Source: CBDFNC01 sp965249895 (GTDB lineage Bacteria; Pseudomonadota; Gammaproteobacteria; Enterobacterales; CBDFNC01). Taken from it: DNA of 64,000 nt. Position numbers and translations under genes: made by a program. A model generated the notes under the pieces. It did no database searches, was not told the DNA's origin, and worked only from the letters and a program-made list of their open reading frames with translations. Of the stretch, positions 52,497-60,737 are shown one piece after another. How positions within the stretch are numbered: position 1 is the stretch's first letter; each line of letters starts with the position of its first letter. The DNA lies in contig CBDFNC010000001.1 in the NCBI GenBank assembly GCA_965249895.1, positions 1,178,001 to 1,242,000 on the forward strand, written 5' to 3'.

Positions 52497-53444
52497 ATGG
52501 CCAAGCTAGAAGTAGTTCAGCCGGGCATGCTGTCCCTTATTCAGGATGTCGGCCGCTTTGGTGTTGCCCAGCTGGGTTTAAGTCAGGGGGGGCCAGTCGA
52601 TCTTCATGCTTTTAGCTGGGCCAATCACCTACTTGGCAACGCTCAGTCTTGTCCGGTAATAGAAATTACCTTAGGGCAGGCTGCATTTAAAGCCAGAGAA
52701 GACACTATGATTGCCCTGACCGGGGCGGACATGATGGCAAGCGTTGACGGCAAGCCGCAACCTGGCTGGCGCGCATTCTGGCTGAGAAAAGGTCAGTTAC
52801 TTAAGTTCAGTTTCGCAAGTTCAGGCTTGCGGGCATACCTGGCCGTTGCTGGAGGATTTACCGCGCAGAAGGTGTTTGGCAGCAGCGCGACTGTGGTACG
52901 TAATAAGCTTGGTGGCCTTACAAGAGGTGATGAGGGTTTTGGTCGCGGGCACAAATTAGCAGCAGGTGATTTGCTTGCTACCGAGGGCGACAATCAGTCC
53001 CCTAAGGTTTGCCACAGTGTGCCCAGGCGTTTTATCCCCGACTATGATAATCATTTCGACATAGGCGTTATCGAGTCTTACCAAATCGAATCATTTTCTC
53101 CGTCAGCACGGAAACGTTTTTTCCAAAGCGCTTATACAGTCAGCCAGCAAAGCGATCGTATGGGGGTGCGTTTATCGGGTGAGGCCTTAGCGTGTCAATC
53201 TGCCGGTATTATCTCGGAAGGTATTGCCCTGGGAGCGATTCAAATCCCGGCTGATGGACAACCCATAGTATTGCTCAACGACAGGCAAACCCTGGGGGGA
53301 TATCCAAAAATAGGATGTGTATCTCGCATCGATTTACCCAAGATAGCGCAGGCTAAGCCAGGCACTGTGATCCGGTTTTATCGGGCTGATGTCGAAGAAA
53401 AATCCGCCCAGTGGTGTCAGTTTTCGCGTTTTTTTAACCTCTAG
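52497..53444 (+). CDS. pxpC: 5-oxoprolinase subunit PxpC
   Basis: 315 residues of the AHS2/KipA family: VVQPGMLSLIQDVGRFGVAQ, LSQGGPVDLHAFSWANHLLG, MIALTGADMMASVDG, SDRMGVRLSGEAL and VLLNDRQTLGGYPKIGCV. It partners PxpB. The ATG at 52497 follows GGGAGGCGAG; three similar starts precede it in tandem. 53 codons from the N-terminus match the family well, showing that this copy, not the ghosts, is the functional start. Confidence 0.95.
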   Translation: MAKLEVVQPGMLSLIQDVGRFGVAQLGLSQGGPVDLHAFSWANHLLGNAQSCPVIEITLGQAAFKAREDTMIALTGADMMASVDGKPQPGWRAFWLRKGQLLKFSFASSGLRAYLAVAGGFTAQKVFGSSATVVRNKLGGLTRGDEGFGRGHKLAAGDLLATEGDNQSPKVCHSVPRRFIPDYDNHFDIGVIESYQIESFSPSARKRFFQSAYTVSQQSDRMGVRLSGEALACQSAGIISEGIALGAIQIPADGQPIVLLNDRQTLGGYPKIGCVSRIDLPKIAQAKPGTVIRFYRADVEEKSAQWCQFSRFFNL

Positions 53445-53452
53445 TTCATTTA

Positions 53453-53483
53453 GCGAATACCTTATGGACGGTCAGGTATTCGC
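53453..53483. terminator. Hairpin after pxpC
   Basis: GCGAATACC and GGTATTCGC form a perfect 9-bp stem with a 13-base loop eight bases after the pxpC stop. There is no following T-run, so it may be a processing or rho-dependent site. Confidence 0.5.
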
Positions 53484-53901
53484 TTCACCTGTGTGAACCT
53501 TATCCCATAAGCTTAAATTATTATATCGTCCATATAGCTCGGGCGTTAGCGTGTATGCCTATGCAGACCGGCAAAACCTTTCTGGAAATCATCGATTGTT
53601 TATAAAGTCAAGATAGGCGAAAATAGCCGCCAATTGCGATCAACCCCATTTCCCGCACCCGAACCTGTAATTAGTCAAAATTTGGAGCGAAACAGTGAAT
53701 AAGCCGCGTAGCAACGCCGAGCCATAGCTCAACTAATTAAATAGCGCCCTTTTTTGTTCCCTTTGAAAGCAAAAATAACGGGGCGGAATAACAGGTTAAC
53801 TTTTTGCACTATTAATATGACGGGTTTGTCGCCCTAAGTCTCCCATTGCAGAGACGTTCAGAGTGCGTACAAATCCGTGTACAAATTAGAAGATTTTATA
53901 T
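53484..53901. other. Non-coding leader region of prfC
   Basis: This 418-bp stretch between the pxpC hairpin and prfC contains no reading frame with a ribosome binding site on either strand that I can support. The part near prfC is AT-rich with two direct GTACAAAT(C/T) motifs (around 53868 and 53880) close to the start. It should contain the prfC promoter. Confidence 0.4.
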
Positions 53902-55485
53902 ATGTCAAATATTCCACAGGAAGTCTCCAGGAGACGTACCTTTGCTATCATATCGCACCCCGATGCTGGTAAGACCACTATCACTGAAAAAGTATTGTTG
54001 TTTGGACGTGCTATTCAAACTGCCGGTACAGTAAAAGGTCGTGGCTCGTCGCAGCACGCCAAGTCGGATTGGATGGAAATGGAAAAAGAGCGTGGTATCT
54101 CGGTAACGACGTCAGTCATGCAGTTTCCGTATAACGATACGCTGGTAAACCTGCTTGATACACCGGGACACGAAGACTTCTCTGAAGATACTTATCGCAC
54201 CCTGACTGCCGTCGACTCCTGTTTGATGGTGATTGATGCTGCAAAAGGTGTCGAGGCCAGAACACGTAAGCTGATGGAAGTTACCCGTCTGCGTGATACG
54301 CCTATTGTCACCTTTATGAACAAACTCGACCGAGATATCCGTGACCCAATAGAGGTAATGGATGAGGTCGAGCACGAACTGAAAATTGCTTGCGCACCGA
54401 TTTCCTGGCCTATTGGCTGTGGTAAAGAGTTTAAAGGGGTTTACCACATACTGCGTGATGAAGTGATCTTGTACCAGACAGGTCACGGTCACACCATACA
54501 AGAAAAACGTGTTATCAAAGGCGTTGATACCCCGGAGCTGGATGAGGCTATTGGTGAAGAACTGGCGGAGCAATTGAGAGAAGAGCTTGAGCTGGTGGTG
54601 GGTGCTTCACACGAGTTTAACCATGAGCTGTTTATGAAAGGGGAACTGACGCCGGTTTTCTTTGGCACCGCGCTGGGTAACTTTGGCGTCGATCATATGC
54701 TTGATGGCCTGACGGAATGGGCGCCGACACCTATGCCGAGGGAAGCGAGACAGCGTCAGGTTGTTGCCGATGAAGAGAAGTTCTCCGGTTTCGTGTTTAA
54801 AATTCAGGCCAATATGGATCCAAAGCACAGAGACAGGATCGCTTTTATGCGTATTGTTTCCGGTAAGTATTCCAAGGGAATGAAAATGCGTCACGTACGC
54901 CTTGCTAAGGACGTGAGCATATCCGATGCAGTAACCTTTATGGCGGGTGACCGTAGTTCTGCGGAAGAAGCCTATCCAGGCGATATTATTGGTTTGCATA
55001 ACCACGGCACCATACAAATAGGTGATACCTTTACTCAAGGTGAAGAGCTGAAGTTCTCCGGTATTCCTAACTTTGCGCCGGAAATGTTCAGACGTATTCG
55101 CCTGAAAGATCCGCTCAAGCAAAAGCAACTGCTGAAGGGGTTGGTGCAGCTGTCTGAAGAAGGCGCTGTACAGTTATTCAGGCCAATGCGTAATAATGAC
55201 TTGATCGTAGGTGCGGTAGGCGTGTTGCAGTTTGAAGTTGTGGTGCACAGGCTGAAATCCGAATATAAAGTGGAAGCGGTATACGAGAGTATCAGTGTTG
55301 CCACTGCCCTTTGGGTCGACAGTGAAGACCAGAGTAAATTGGCGGAATTCGAGAAAAAAGCCCACGACAACCTGGCGCTGGATGGTGGCAATAACCTGAC
55401 TTATATTGCCCCGACCATGGTTAATCTGAACCTGGCCATTGAACGCTATCCAGCTGTTAATTTCCGTAAGACACGGGAGCATTAA
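53902..55485 (+). CDS. prfC: Peptide chain release factor 3
   Basis: 527 residues, close to E. coli RF3 (529). GTPase motifs: G1 SHPDAGKTT (residues about 18-26), G2 region ERGISVTTSV, G3 DTPGHEDFSEDTYRTL, G4 FMNKLDRD. RF3 removes RF1/RF2 from the ribosome after termination. The C-terminus ends NLNLAIERYPAVNFRKTREH; this tail is repeated eight more times downstream of the stop. No other gene is in the unit. The ATG at 53902 has only a weak purine-rich site upstream. Confidence 0.97.
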   Translation: MSNIPQEVSRRRTFAIISHPDAGKTTITEKVLLFGRAIQTAGTVKGRGSSQHAKSDWMEMEKERGISVTTSVMQFPYNDTLVNLLDTPGHEDFSEDTYRTLTAVDSCLMVIDAAKGVEARTRKLMEVTRLRDTPIVTFMNKLDRDIRDPIEVMDEVEHELKIACAPISWPIGCGKEFKGVYHILRDEVILYQTGHGHTIQEKRVIKGVDTPELDEAIGEELAEQLREELELVVGASHEFNHELFMKGELTPVFFGTALGNFGVDHMLDGLTEWAPTPMPREARQRQVVADEEKFSGFVFKIQANMDPKHRDRIAFMRIVSGKYSKGMKMRHVRLAKDVSISDAVTFMAGDRSSAEEAYPGDIIGLHNHGTIQIGDTFTQGEELKFSGIPNFAPEMFRRIRLKDPLKQKQLLKGLVQLSEEGAVQLFRPMRNNDLIVGAVGVLQFEVVVHRLKSEYKVEAVYESISVATALWVDSEDQSKLAEFEKKAHDNLALDGGNNLTYIAPTMVNLNLAIERYPAVNFRKTREH

Positions 55486-55538
55486 CAGTTCTTTGGGTAT
55501 TGGAGGCGTAAATTGCCCTCCGATACCATTCAGTCAAC

Positions 55539-56389
55539 CTGAACTTGGCTATTGAACGCTATCCCGCTGTTAATTTCCGTAAGACACGGGAGCATTAACA
55601 GTTCTTTGGGTATTGGAGGCGTAAATTGCCCTCCGATACCATTCAGTCAACCTGAACTTGGCCATTGAACGCTATCCCGCTGTTAATTTCCGTAAGACGC
55701 GGGAGCATTAACAGTTCTTTGGGTATTGGAGGCGTAAATTGCCCTCCGATACCATTCAGTCAACCTGAACCTGGCCATTGAACGCTATCCCGCTGTTAAT
55801 TTCCGTAAGACGCGGGAGCATTAACAGTTCTTTGGGTATTGGAGGCGTAAATTGCCCTCCGATACCATTCAGTCAATCTGAACTTGGCCATCGAACGCTA
55901 TCCCGCTGTTAATTTCCGCAAGACGCGGGAGCATTAACAGTTCTTTGGGTATTGGAGGCGTAAATTGCCCTCCGATACCATTCAGTCAATCTGAACCTGG
56001 CCATCGAACGCTATCCCGCTGTTAATTTCCGCAAGACGCGGGAGCACTAACAGTACTTCGGGTATTGGAGGCGTAAATTGCCCTCCGATACCATTCAGTT
56101 AATCTGAACCTGGCCATCGAACGCTATCCCGCTGTTAATTTCCGCAAGACGCGGGAGCACTAACAGTACTTCGGGTATTGGAGGCGTAAATTGCCCTCCG
56201 ATACCATTCAGTTAATCTGAACCTGGCCATCGAACGCTATCCCGCTGTTAATTTCCGCAAGACGCGGGAGCACTAACAGTACTTCGGGTATTGGAGGCGT
56301 AAATTGCCCTCCGATACCATTCAGTCAATCTGAACCTGGCCATCGAACGTTACCCCGCTGTTAATTTCCGCAAGACGCGGGAGCATTAA
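55539..56389 (+). repeat. Eight tandem ghosts of the prfC 3' end (113-bp unit)
   Basis: The last 19 codons and stop of prfC (from 55426) recur at 55539, 55652, 55765, 55878, 55991, 56104, 56217 and 56330, a constant 113-bp step. Each has the coding tail LNLAIERYPAVNFRKTREH and stop, plus, except for the last, a spacer with a hairpin GGTATTGGAGG / CCTCCGATACC. The variable sites I find in the coding-derived part (Leu CTG/TTG, Ala GCC/GCT, Ile ATT/ATC, Arg CGC/CGT, Tyr TAT/TAC, Pro CCA/CCC, Arg CGT/CGC, Thr ACA/ACG, His CAT/CAC) are all synonymous. No ghost has its own start codon with a ribosome site. The final copy runs into the prfC terminator. Confidence 0.97.
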
Positions 56390-56412
56390 GGTTTATTCTT
56401 GGCTAAGTTATT

Positions 56413-56448
56413 AAAGCTAAAGGTATCTTTTGATACCTTTAGCTTTTT
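56413..56448 (+). terminator. Intrinsic terminator after the prfC array
   Basis: AAAGCTAAAGGTATC pairs perfectly with GATACCTTTAGCTTT (15 bp, TTTT loop) and is followed by Ts. It lies 24 bases after the last ghost stop and is the probable original terminator of prfC. From 56449 to 56570 nothing but the leader of the dioxygenase gene is seen. Confidence 0.92.
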
Positions 56449-56570
56449 CCAAAGAAAATATCAATAAATCCCGTTTTACAGCTTAAACATTCCGTTAAAT
56501 TCAGCTAAGCTTCCTCTCTTAACAATTTTGCAGCATATTAAGATGCTGCGTCTTAGATCAAGATAATATT

Positions 56571-57410
56571 ATGAAGCTAGAAGCAATCGACTATACGGCG
56601 GATAATGCCGCCCAACTTTTTGTTGAATCACTAAGAAATACTGGATTCGGTGTATTAAAAAATCACCCGCTTAAGAAAGAGCGTGTCAGTTCTATTTATG
56701 AAAACTGGCAGACGTTTTTTAACAGCGAAGAAAAGCAGCAGTATCACTTCAACAAAGAAACTCAAGATGGCTTTTTCCCGGCAGAAGTTTCTGAAGTCGC
56801 TAAAGGCCACACAGTTAAAGATATTAAAGAGTACTTCCACTATTACCCTTGGGGGCAGTGTCCGGCTGAGCGAAAGCAAGAGTTAGCCGACTATTATGCC
56901 GATGCGAACTCTTTGGCGGAAGAATTACTATCCTGGGTTGAAAAGTACTCCCCAGCCGACGTTTCCGCGAAATTTTCTCAGTCTCTGTCCAGCATGATAG
57001 CAGGCAGTGAACAAACGCTGCTTCGTGTGTTGCACTACCCACCACTAAAAGGTGATGAAGAGCTGGGGGCGATCCGCGCTGGGGCTCATGAGGATATCAA
57101 CCTGTTAACCGTGTTGCCTGCGTCCAACGAAAGGGGTCTTCAGGTTAAAACTAAAGAGGATACCTGGTTAGATGTACCGAGTAATTTTGGTCTGTTGATT
57201 GTAAATATCGGCGATATGTTGCAAGAGGCATCGGGTGGCTACTTTCCGTCTACCACGCACAGGGTAGTTAACCCTGAAGGCTCTGATAAGACAAAGGCTC
57301 GGGTCTCTTTGCCACTGTTTCTGCATCCTAAGCCAGAAGTGGTGTTGTCAGAGCGTCATACCGCAGACAGCTATCTAAAGGAAAGATTAAGAGAGTTAGG
57401 AGTTATCTAA
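56571..57410 (+). CDS. Isopenicillin N synthase-like Fe(II)/2-oxoglutarate dioxygenase
   Basis: 279 residues with the jelly-roll dioxygenase fold of the isopenicillin N synthase group. The iron triad is visible as H and D in AHEDINLLTVLPA and the second histidine in STTHRVVNPEG, with the co-substrate arginine in KARVSLPLFLHPKP. The N-terminal DIOX_N part is also present (FVESLRNTGFGVLKNHPLKK). Bacterial members hydroxylate small molecules or amino acids; the substrate is unknown. An intrinsic terminator follows immediately, so it is a single-gene unit. Confidence 0.9.
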   Translation: MKLEAIDYTADNAAQLFVESLRNTGFGVLKNHPLKKERVSSIYENWQTFFNSEEKQQYHFNKETQDGFFPAEVSEVAKGHTVKDIKEYFHYYPWGQCPAERKQELADYYADANSLAEELLSWVEKYSPADVSAKFSQSLSSMIAGSEQTLLRVLHYPPLKGDEELGAIRAGAHEDINLLTVLPASNERGLQVKTKEDTWLDVPSNFGLLIVNIGDMLQEASGGYFPSTTHRVVNPEGSDKTKARVSLPLFLHPKPEVVLSERHTADSYLKERLRELGVI

Positions 57411-57413
57411 CTG

Positions 57414-57439
57414 AAAAAGGAGCCGAAGGCTCCTTTTTT
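57414..57439 (+). terminator. Intrinsic terminator of the dioxygenase gene
   Basis: AAAAAGGAGCC and GGCTCCTTTTTT form an 11-bp stem with a GAA loop and a following T-run, four bases after the stop codon. Confidence 0.93.
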
Positions 57440-57491
57440 GTTGCCATGCATAAGGTTAAAGTAACCATAACGTAAACACCTCGAACCTGAT

Positions 57492-58268
57492 ATGCAGCTA
57501 ATAGACAGCCATTGCCACCTTGATTTCAACCATTTTGATAGAGACAGAGCACAAGTTCTGGCGCATTGTGTCGACCTGGGCATTGAACATATAGTGATCC
57601 CTGGAGTAAAAGCGAGCGACTGGCTTGCACAAGTGAAGATATGCCAGGCTAACCCTATGCTAAAAGCCGCCTTAGGTTTACATCCTTATTTTCTGGAAGA
57701 GTATCAGCCGCAGCACATGGACTTATTGGAGTCCATGTTGATGCAGTATAAAGGGGAGCTTATCGCGTTGGGGGAAATTGGTTTGGACAAGTATGTAGAC
57801 ACAGATTTTTCTCTTCAGCTGTCCGTGTTTGAACGGCAGCTTATTTTGGCTCAGGCGAATAAACTACCTGTGATATTGCACCAACGCAAAACCAGCAGTG
57901 AAATACTCTCCAGCTTAACCAAGGTGAAATTTGAGTTTGGTGGTGTATTACATGGTTTTTCCGGTAGTTATCAAGTGGGTATGGAGTTTATTCGGCGTGG
58001 TTTTAAACTTGGGATTGGCGGGGTAATAACTTATAACAGGGCGAAAAAAACCAGGCAGGCGGTGGCGAAATTTCCCATTGAATCCTTAGTGTTGGAAACC
58101 GACTCGCCTGATATGCCATTGTTTGGTCGTCAAGGGAAACGTAATTCGCCGGTTTATTTGCCCGAGGTACTCAGCTGTCTATCGCAGGTTAGGGGGGTGG
58201 ATAAGCAGTGGTTAGCGGATCAGTTATATCAAAATACCTGCTCGGTTTTTAATCTTAAAGTGGACTGA
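57492..58268 (+). CDS. yjjV: TatD-family metal-dependent hydrolase (YjjV-like)
   Basis: 258 residues of the TatD DNase family. Metal ligands: IDSHCHLDF (residues 3-11), the glutamate of ALGEIGLDKY, the histidines of VILHQRK and VLHGFSG, and LETDSPDMP (D near 207). The mid-protein match is closest to E. coli YjjV, which lies next to the deo operon there; here deoCAB follow about 3 kb later, which supports the symbol. Likely role: 3'-5' nuclease in DNA repair or RNA quality control. Confidence 0.88.
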   Translation: MQLIDSHCHLDFNHFDRDRAQVLAHCVDLGIEHIVIPGVKASDWLAQVKICQANPMLKAALGLHPYFLEEYQPQHMDLLESMLMQYKGELIALGEIGLDKYVDTDFSLQLSVFERQLILAQANKLPVILHQRKTSSEILSSLTKVKFEFGGVLHGFSGSYQVGMEFIRRGFKLGIGGVITYNRAKKTRQAVAKFPIESLVLETDSPDMPLFGRQGKRNSPVYLPEVLSCLSQVRGVDKQWLADQLYQNTCSVFNLKVD

Positions 58269-58302
58269 TAAGGCGTCATCAGGCACGGCATTCAATTATT
58301 AT

Positions 58303-58655
58303 GGACACCCCCTAATTTATAAATGACAAAGAGTGAAATACACAACCGCCAGTTTTATTTCCGCATCAGGCCTGCCTATGTCAGATTATTTAGGACAGCC
58401 TTCTAATTTATAAATGGCATAACCGTCCTGTTTGATAGCCCCCATAGTTACGGTTATGTGACAAAAATCGAAATACACAACCGCCAGTTTTATTTCCGCA
58501 TCAGGCCTGCCTATGTCAGATTATTTAGGACAGCCTTCTAATTTATAAATGGCATAACCGTCCTGTTTGATAGCCCCCATAGTTACGGTTATGTGACAAA
58601 AATCGAAATACACAACCGCCAGTTTTATTTCCGCATCAGGCCTGCCTATGTCAGA
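58303..58655 (-). repeat. Tandem ghosts of the DUF2024 gene 3' end (135-bp unit)
   Basis: Two identical 135-bp units (58393-58527, 58528-58662, the latter overlapping the gene's stop) and one shortened 90-bp unit from 58303 copy the last 45 codons of the minus-strand DUF2024 gene. Read on that strand a ghost gives IGRPDAEIK...FCHITVTMGAIK and QDGYAIYKLEGCPK then stop, against IGEPDAEIK...FCHTT...EAIKQDGFAIYKLEGCPK in the gene. 135 is a multiple of three, and the ghosts diverge strongly in DNA while the peptide stays recognisable. There is no start codon for the ghosts. Confidence 0.93.
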
Positions 58656-58916
58656 TTATTTAGGACAGCCCTCTAATTTATAAATGGCAAAACCATCCTG
58701 TTTGATAGCCTCGATAAAAGGGTCGATGGCGGTGGTTGTATGACAAAAAGCACAGGCGCCTGGTTTTATTTCCGCATCGGGCTCACCTATTTGGATTAGC
58801 CAAAGGCGTGCAAACTGCTGGGCCTGTAACTCATCTTTTTTCAGCGTGATCACATCGAAGTGCATTATCCGGCCATTTTTACACTTAGCAAAGGTATCAA
58901 ATACGTGTGCTTGCAT
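58656..58916 (-). CDS. DUF2024 family protein
   Basis: 86 residues. MQAHVFDTFAKCKNGRIMHF, then QARLWLIQIG-type spacing and KPGACAFCHTTTAIDPFIEA, and the end IYKLEGCPK fit the small DUF2024 family (function unknown). The pair CxFCH may bind metal. AGGAGT seven bases before the ATG at 58916 fixes the start; a longer frame to 59018 overlaps the next gene and would add a hydrophobic stretch without support. Its 3' end is repeated downstream. It probably forms an operon with the frameshifted exported-protein gene upstream. Confidence 0.82.
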   Translation of the reverse strand: MQAHVFDTFAKCKNGRIMHFDVITLKKDELQAQQFARLWLIQIGEPDAEIKPGACAFCHTTTAIDPFIEAIKQDGFAIYKLEGCPK

Positions 58917-58929
58917 TCTGGACTCCTGA

Positions 58930-59666
58930 TTAAGATGTTTTACCCGGTAATGAAAGGTCGCCCGGTGCAATATCGTGCACCAGACTAATACACAGCAAAG
59001 GATTATGAATACTGTCATTAACTTTAAGGACTGATATCACCGCATCAAAACGGAAGTCCTGCTGGAAATTGATATCCTTGATTGGCACGTCGACAGTGAG
59101 TTCGTTTTTGGCAAAGTGAGGTTGGTAACCCGGGCTATCGATTAGGATGGGCAACTGTGGCCAGGTATCCGGTAGTTTAGGTGTTTGGCCCTCGGGTATC
59201 CCCTTGACTTTTAACCCTGCCGGGCATTGTGCGTCTTTGCTTAATACGACCCAGTGGGAATGCCACAGATCACCATCATTTGCGTTATTACCATCCCTGT
59301 TTTCATCATACTTGGGGGTATCGTCAAAGTCTGGGTGCACAGTGACTGCCAAGGCAAGGATCCCCTGATTCGCTTCAAATCCAACCACGGAAGAATCCAG
59401 GTTGGTGGGCCAAACATAGGAATACACTTCAGCCCCGTTTAACCGACCATTGGCTGTCCTATATCACCTTCCACCTGAGCCTGAAAAGTTACTGATGTGG
59501 CATTTTTCACAACTTTTGCGTGAATAAGATCAAACGCTTTTTGTATCTCAGCGTTGGCTGTGTCGCGAATATGGCCCTGGTGTTTGTCGTGGGCAAAGGC
59601 ACTGGAGGTAAGAAAAGCCTGTCCAGTGAGGGCTATCACTATAGTTAACGCCTGAGTGTTGTTCAT
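58930..59666 (-). pseudogene. Exported protein gene disrupted by a 1-base frameshift
   Basis: The first part (59666 to 59439) has a signal peptide (ALTIVIALTGQAFLTSSAFA) and continues HDKHQGHIRD ... QVEGDIGQPMVG, then a TAA. The second part (to 58930) continues in another frame: LNGAEVYSYVWPTNLDSSVV and on through DNA that makes sense to SLPGKTS. Joining them requires one added base in the GGTTAAAC stretch near 59437-59444, so a single T deletion (GGTTTAAAC to GGTTAAAC) or a sequencing error is likely. The intact product would be about 245 residues, periplasmic, rich in aspartate and tryptophan. I do not know the family. It faces the MarR-type gene. Confidence 0.75.
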
Positions 59667-59702
59667 TTTCGTATTTTCCCATTTTCCTATCATGGTATCG
59701 AA

Positions 59703-59813
59703 TCGAAACTATATTTATCCTAGCGGGTGGTGTTGCTGGCTGTCAACATAGTTTCGACTAAATACTATTGTTTCTCGACCTGACTTGTTAAATTGGTTTT
59801 AACTCGATACTAT
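59703..59813. promoter_or_regulatory. Repeated operator-like motif in divergent region
   Basis: TCGAAACTAT (59703-59712), its inverse ATAGTTTCGA (59748-59757) and TCGATACTAT (59804-59813) recur between the exported-protein gene and the MarR-like gene, with a further ATACTATTGTTTCTCGA at 59763-59779. They are good candidates for the binding sites of the adjacent regulator. Confidence 0.6.
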
Positions 59814-59840
59814 TTATTTGGATGACAGATTAGGTGGCCT

Positions 59841-60392
59841 ATGTTGGGTGTGAATGATTATTTGGAACGCATTTCCAGCTTGATGCGTGAGTGGTATAGA
59901 GATACGCCAGAGCTTGCAGAGCTGAAGCCCATCCAGATCAGTGCGCTGGATTACCTGGCCAGGTGTAATCATTATTCCGATACCCCCCTTGCGGTGGCGG
60001 AATATTTAGGTTTGACCAAGGGAACTGTGTCCCAGTCTCTTAAGGCGTTGGAAAAAAAATCGCTGATCATTAAGTCTGCGGATGCCAACGATAAGCGAAG
60101 CGTACATCTTAAGCTGACGGATGAAGGTAAAGCCTTGCTGGCCAAGGTATCTCCCCCCGATTTTTTGCAGCAGGCTCAGGATGGTTTACCAGATCAGGGG
60201 GCGGAGTTGCTGGCTCAGCTGGATCTGTTGTTAAAACAGTTACAGTCTGGTAAATCGACGGCTTTATTTGGTCAGTGCTATAAATGCAGTTTTCATCAGC
60301 ATAAAGACGGACAGGCCTTTTGCGGATTAACTCGACAAACCTTACCCGAGAGTAAAATTGTGAAAATATGTCGTGAGTTTCAGCACCCGTAG
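59841..60392 (+). CDS. MarR-family regulator with C-terminal cysteines
   Basis: 183 residues. The winged helix is typical (PLAVAEYLGLTKGTVSQSLK as recognition helix, DKRSVHLKLTDEGKAL as wing). After it comes a tail with CYKCSFHQHKDGQAFCGLTR and a further KICREF, four cysteines and several histidines, probably a metal or Fe-S site, so it may sense metal or redox state. AGGTGG precedes the ATG. It is divergent from the frameshifted exported-protein/DUF2024 pair and the intergenic motifs fit autoregulation. Confidence 0.88.
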   Translation: MLGVNDYLERISSLMREWYRDTPELAELKPIQISALDYLARCNHYSDTPLAVAEYLGLTKGTVSQSLKALEKKSLIIKSADANDKRSVHLKLTDEGKALLAKVSPPDFLQQAQDGLPDQGAELLAQLDLLLKQLQSGKSTALFGQCYKCSFHQHKDGQAFCGLTRQTLPESKIVKICREFQHP

Positions 60393-60737
60393 AGAGTAAC
60401 CACCTGGCCAGGTTTCCATGTGATCTGAGTCTATATATGGTGATATTTTTATAGCAATAATAATTCAGTTGCAGTTCAATACAGCCACGCAGCGATTTTG
60501 CTAACGCGGCGACTGACAAGGAGTTGGTTGCTGGCGTGAATAGAAAAATCTACGCCGCGGTATAAAGGGATTTAAATTGGGTAGAAATATCCAAGTCTTC
60601 ACGGAACCAAGTCCGATCTGGGCTCTTGCCTTCGCTTGTCCAAAAAACAACCAGTCAATCAACAAAACATCAATGAATTAGTGTCCATTGTTTACACTTG
60701 GTTTAGGTTGAACTTATGGTAAATAAGAAGGCGCAGG
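60393..60737. other. Non-coding stretch with one direct-repeat unit
   Basis: No supported gene on either strand. At 60567-60617 a segment with GGATTTAAAT..., AATATC and CACGGAACCAAG(T/C)CCG is repeated in altered form at 61093-61134 (GGATTTAAATGAATATC, GGAACCAAGCCCGCATC). The two copies flank the nupC remnant, so the region between them may be a duplication or insertion. Confidence 0.45.

Noticed and set aside
54112..55128. Minus-strand frames inside prfC
   Set aside because: They are shadows of a well conserved gene.
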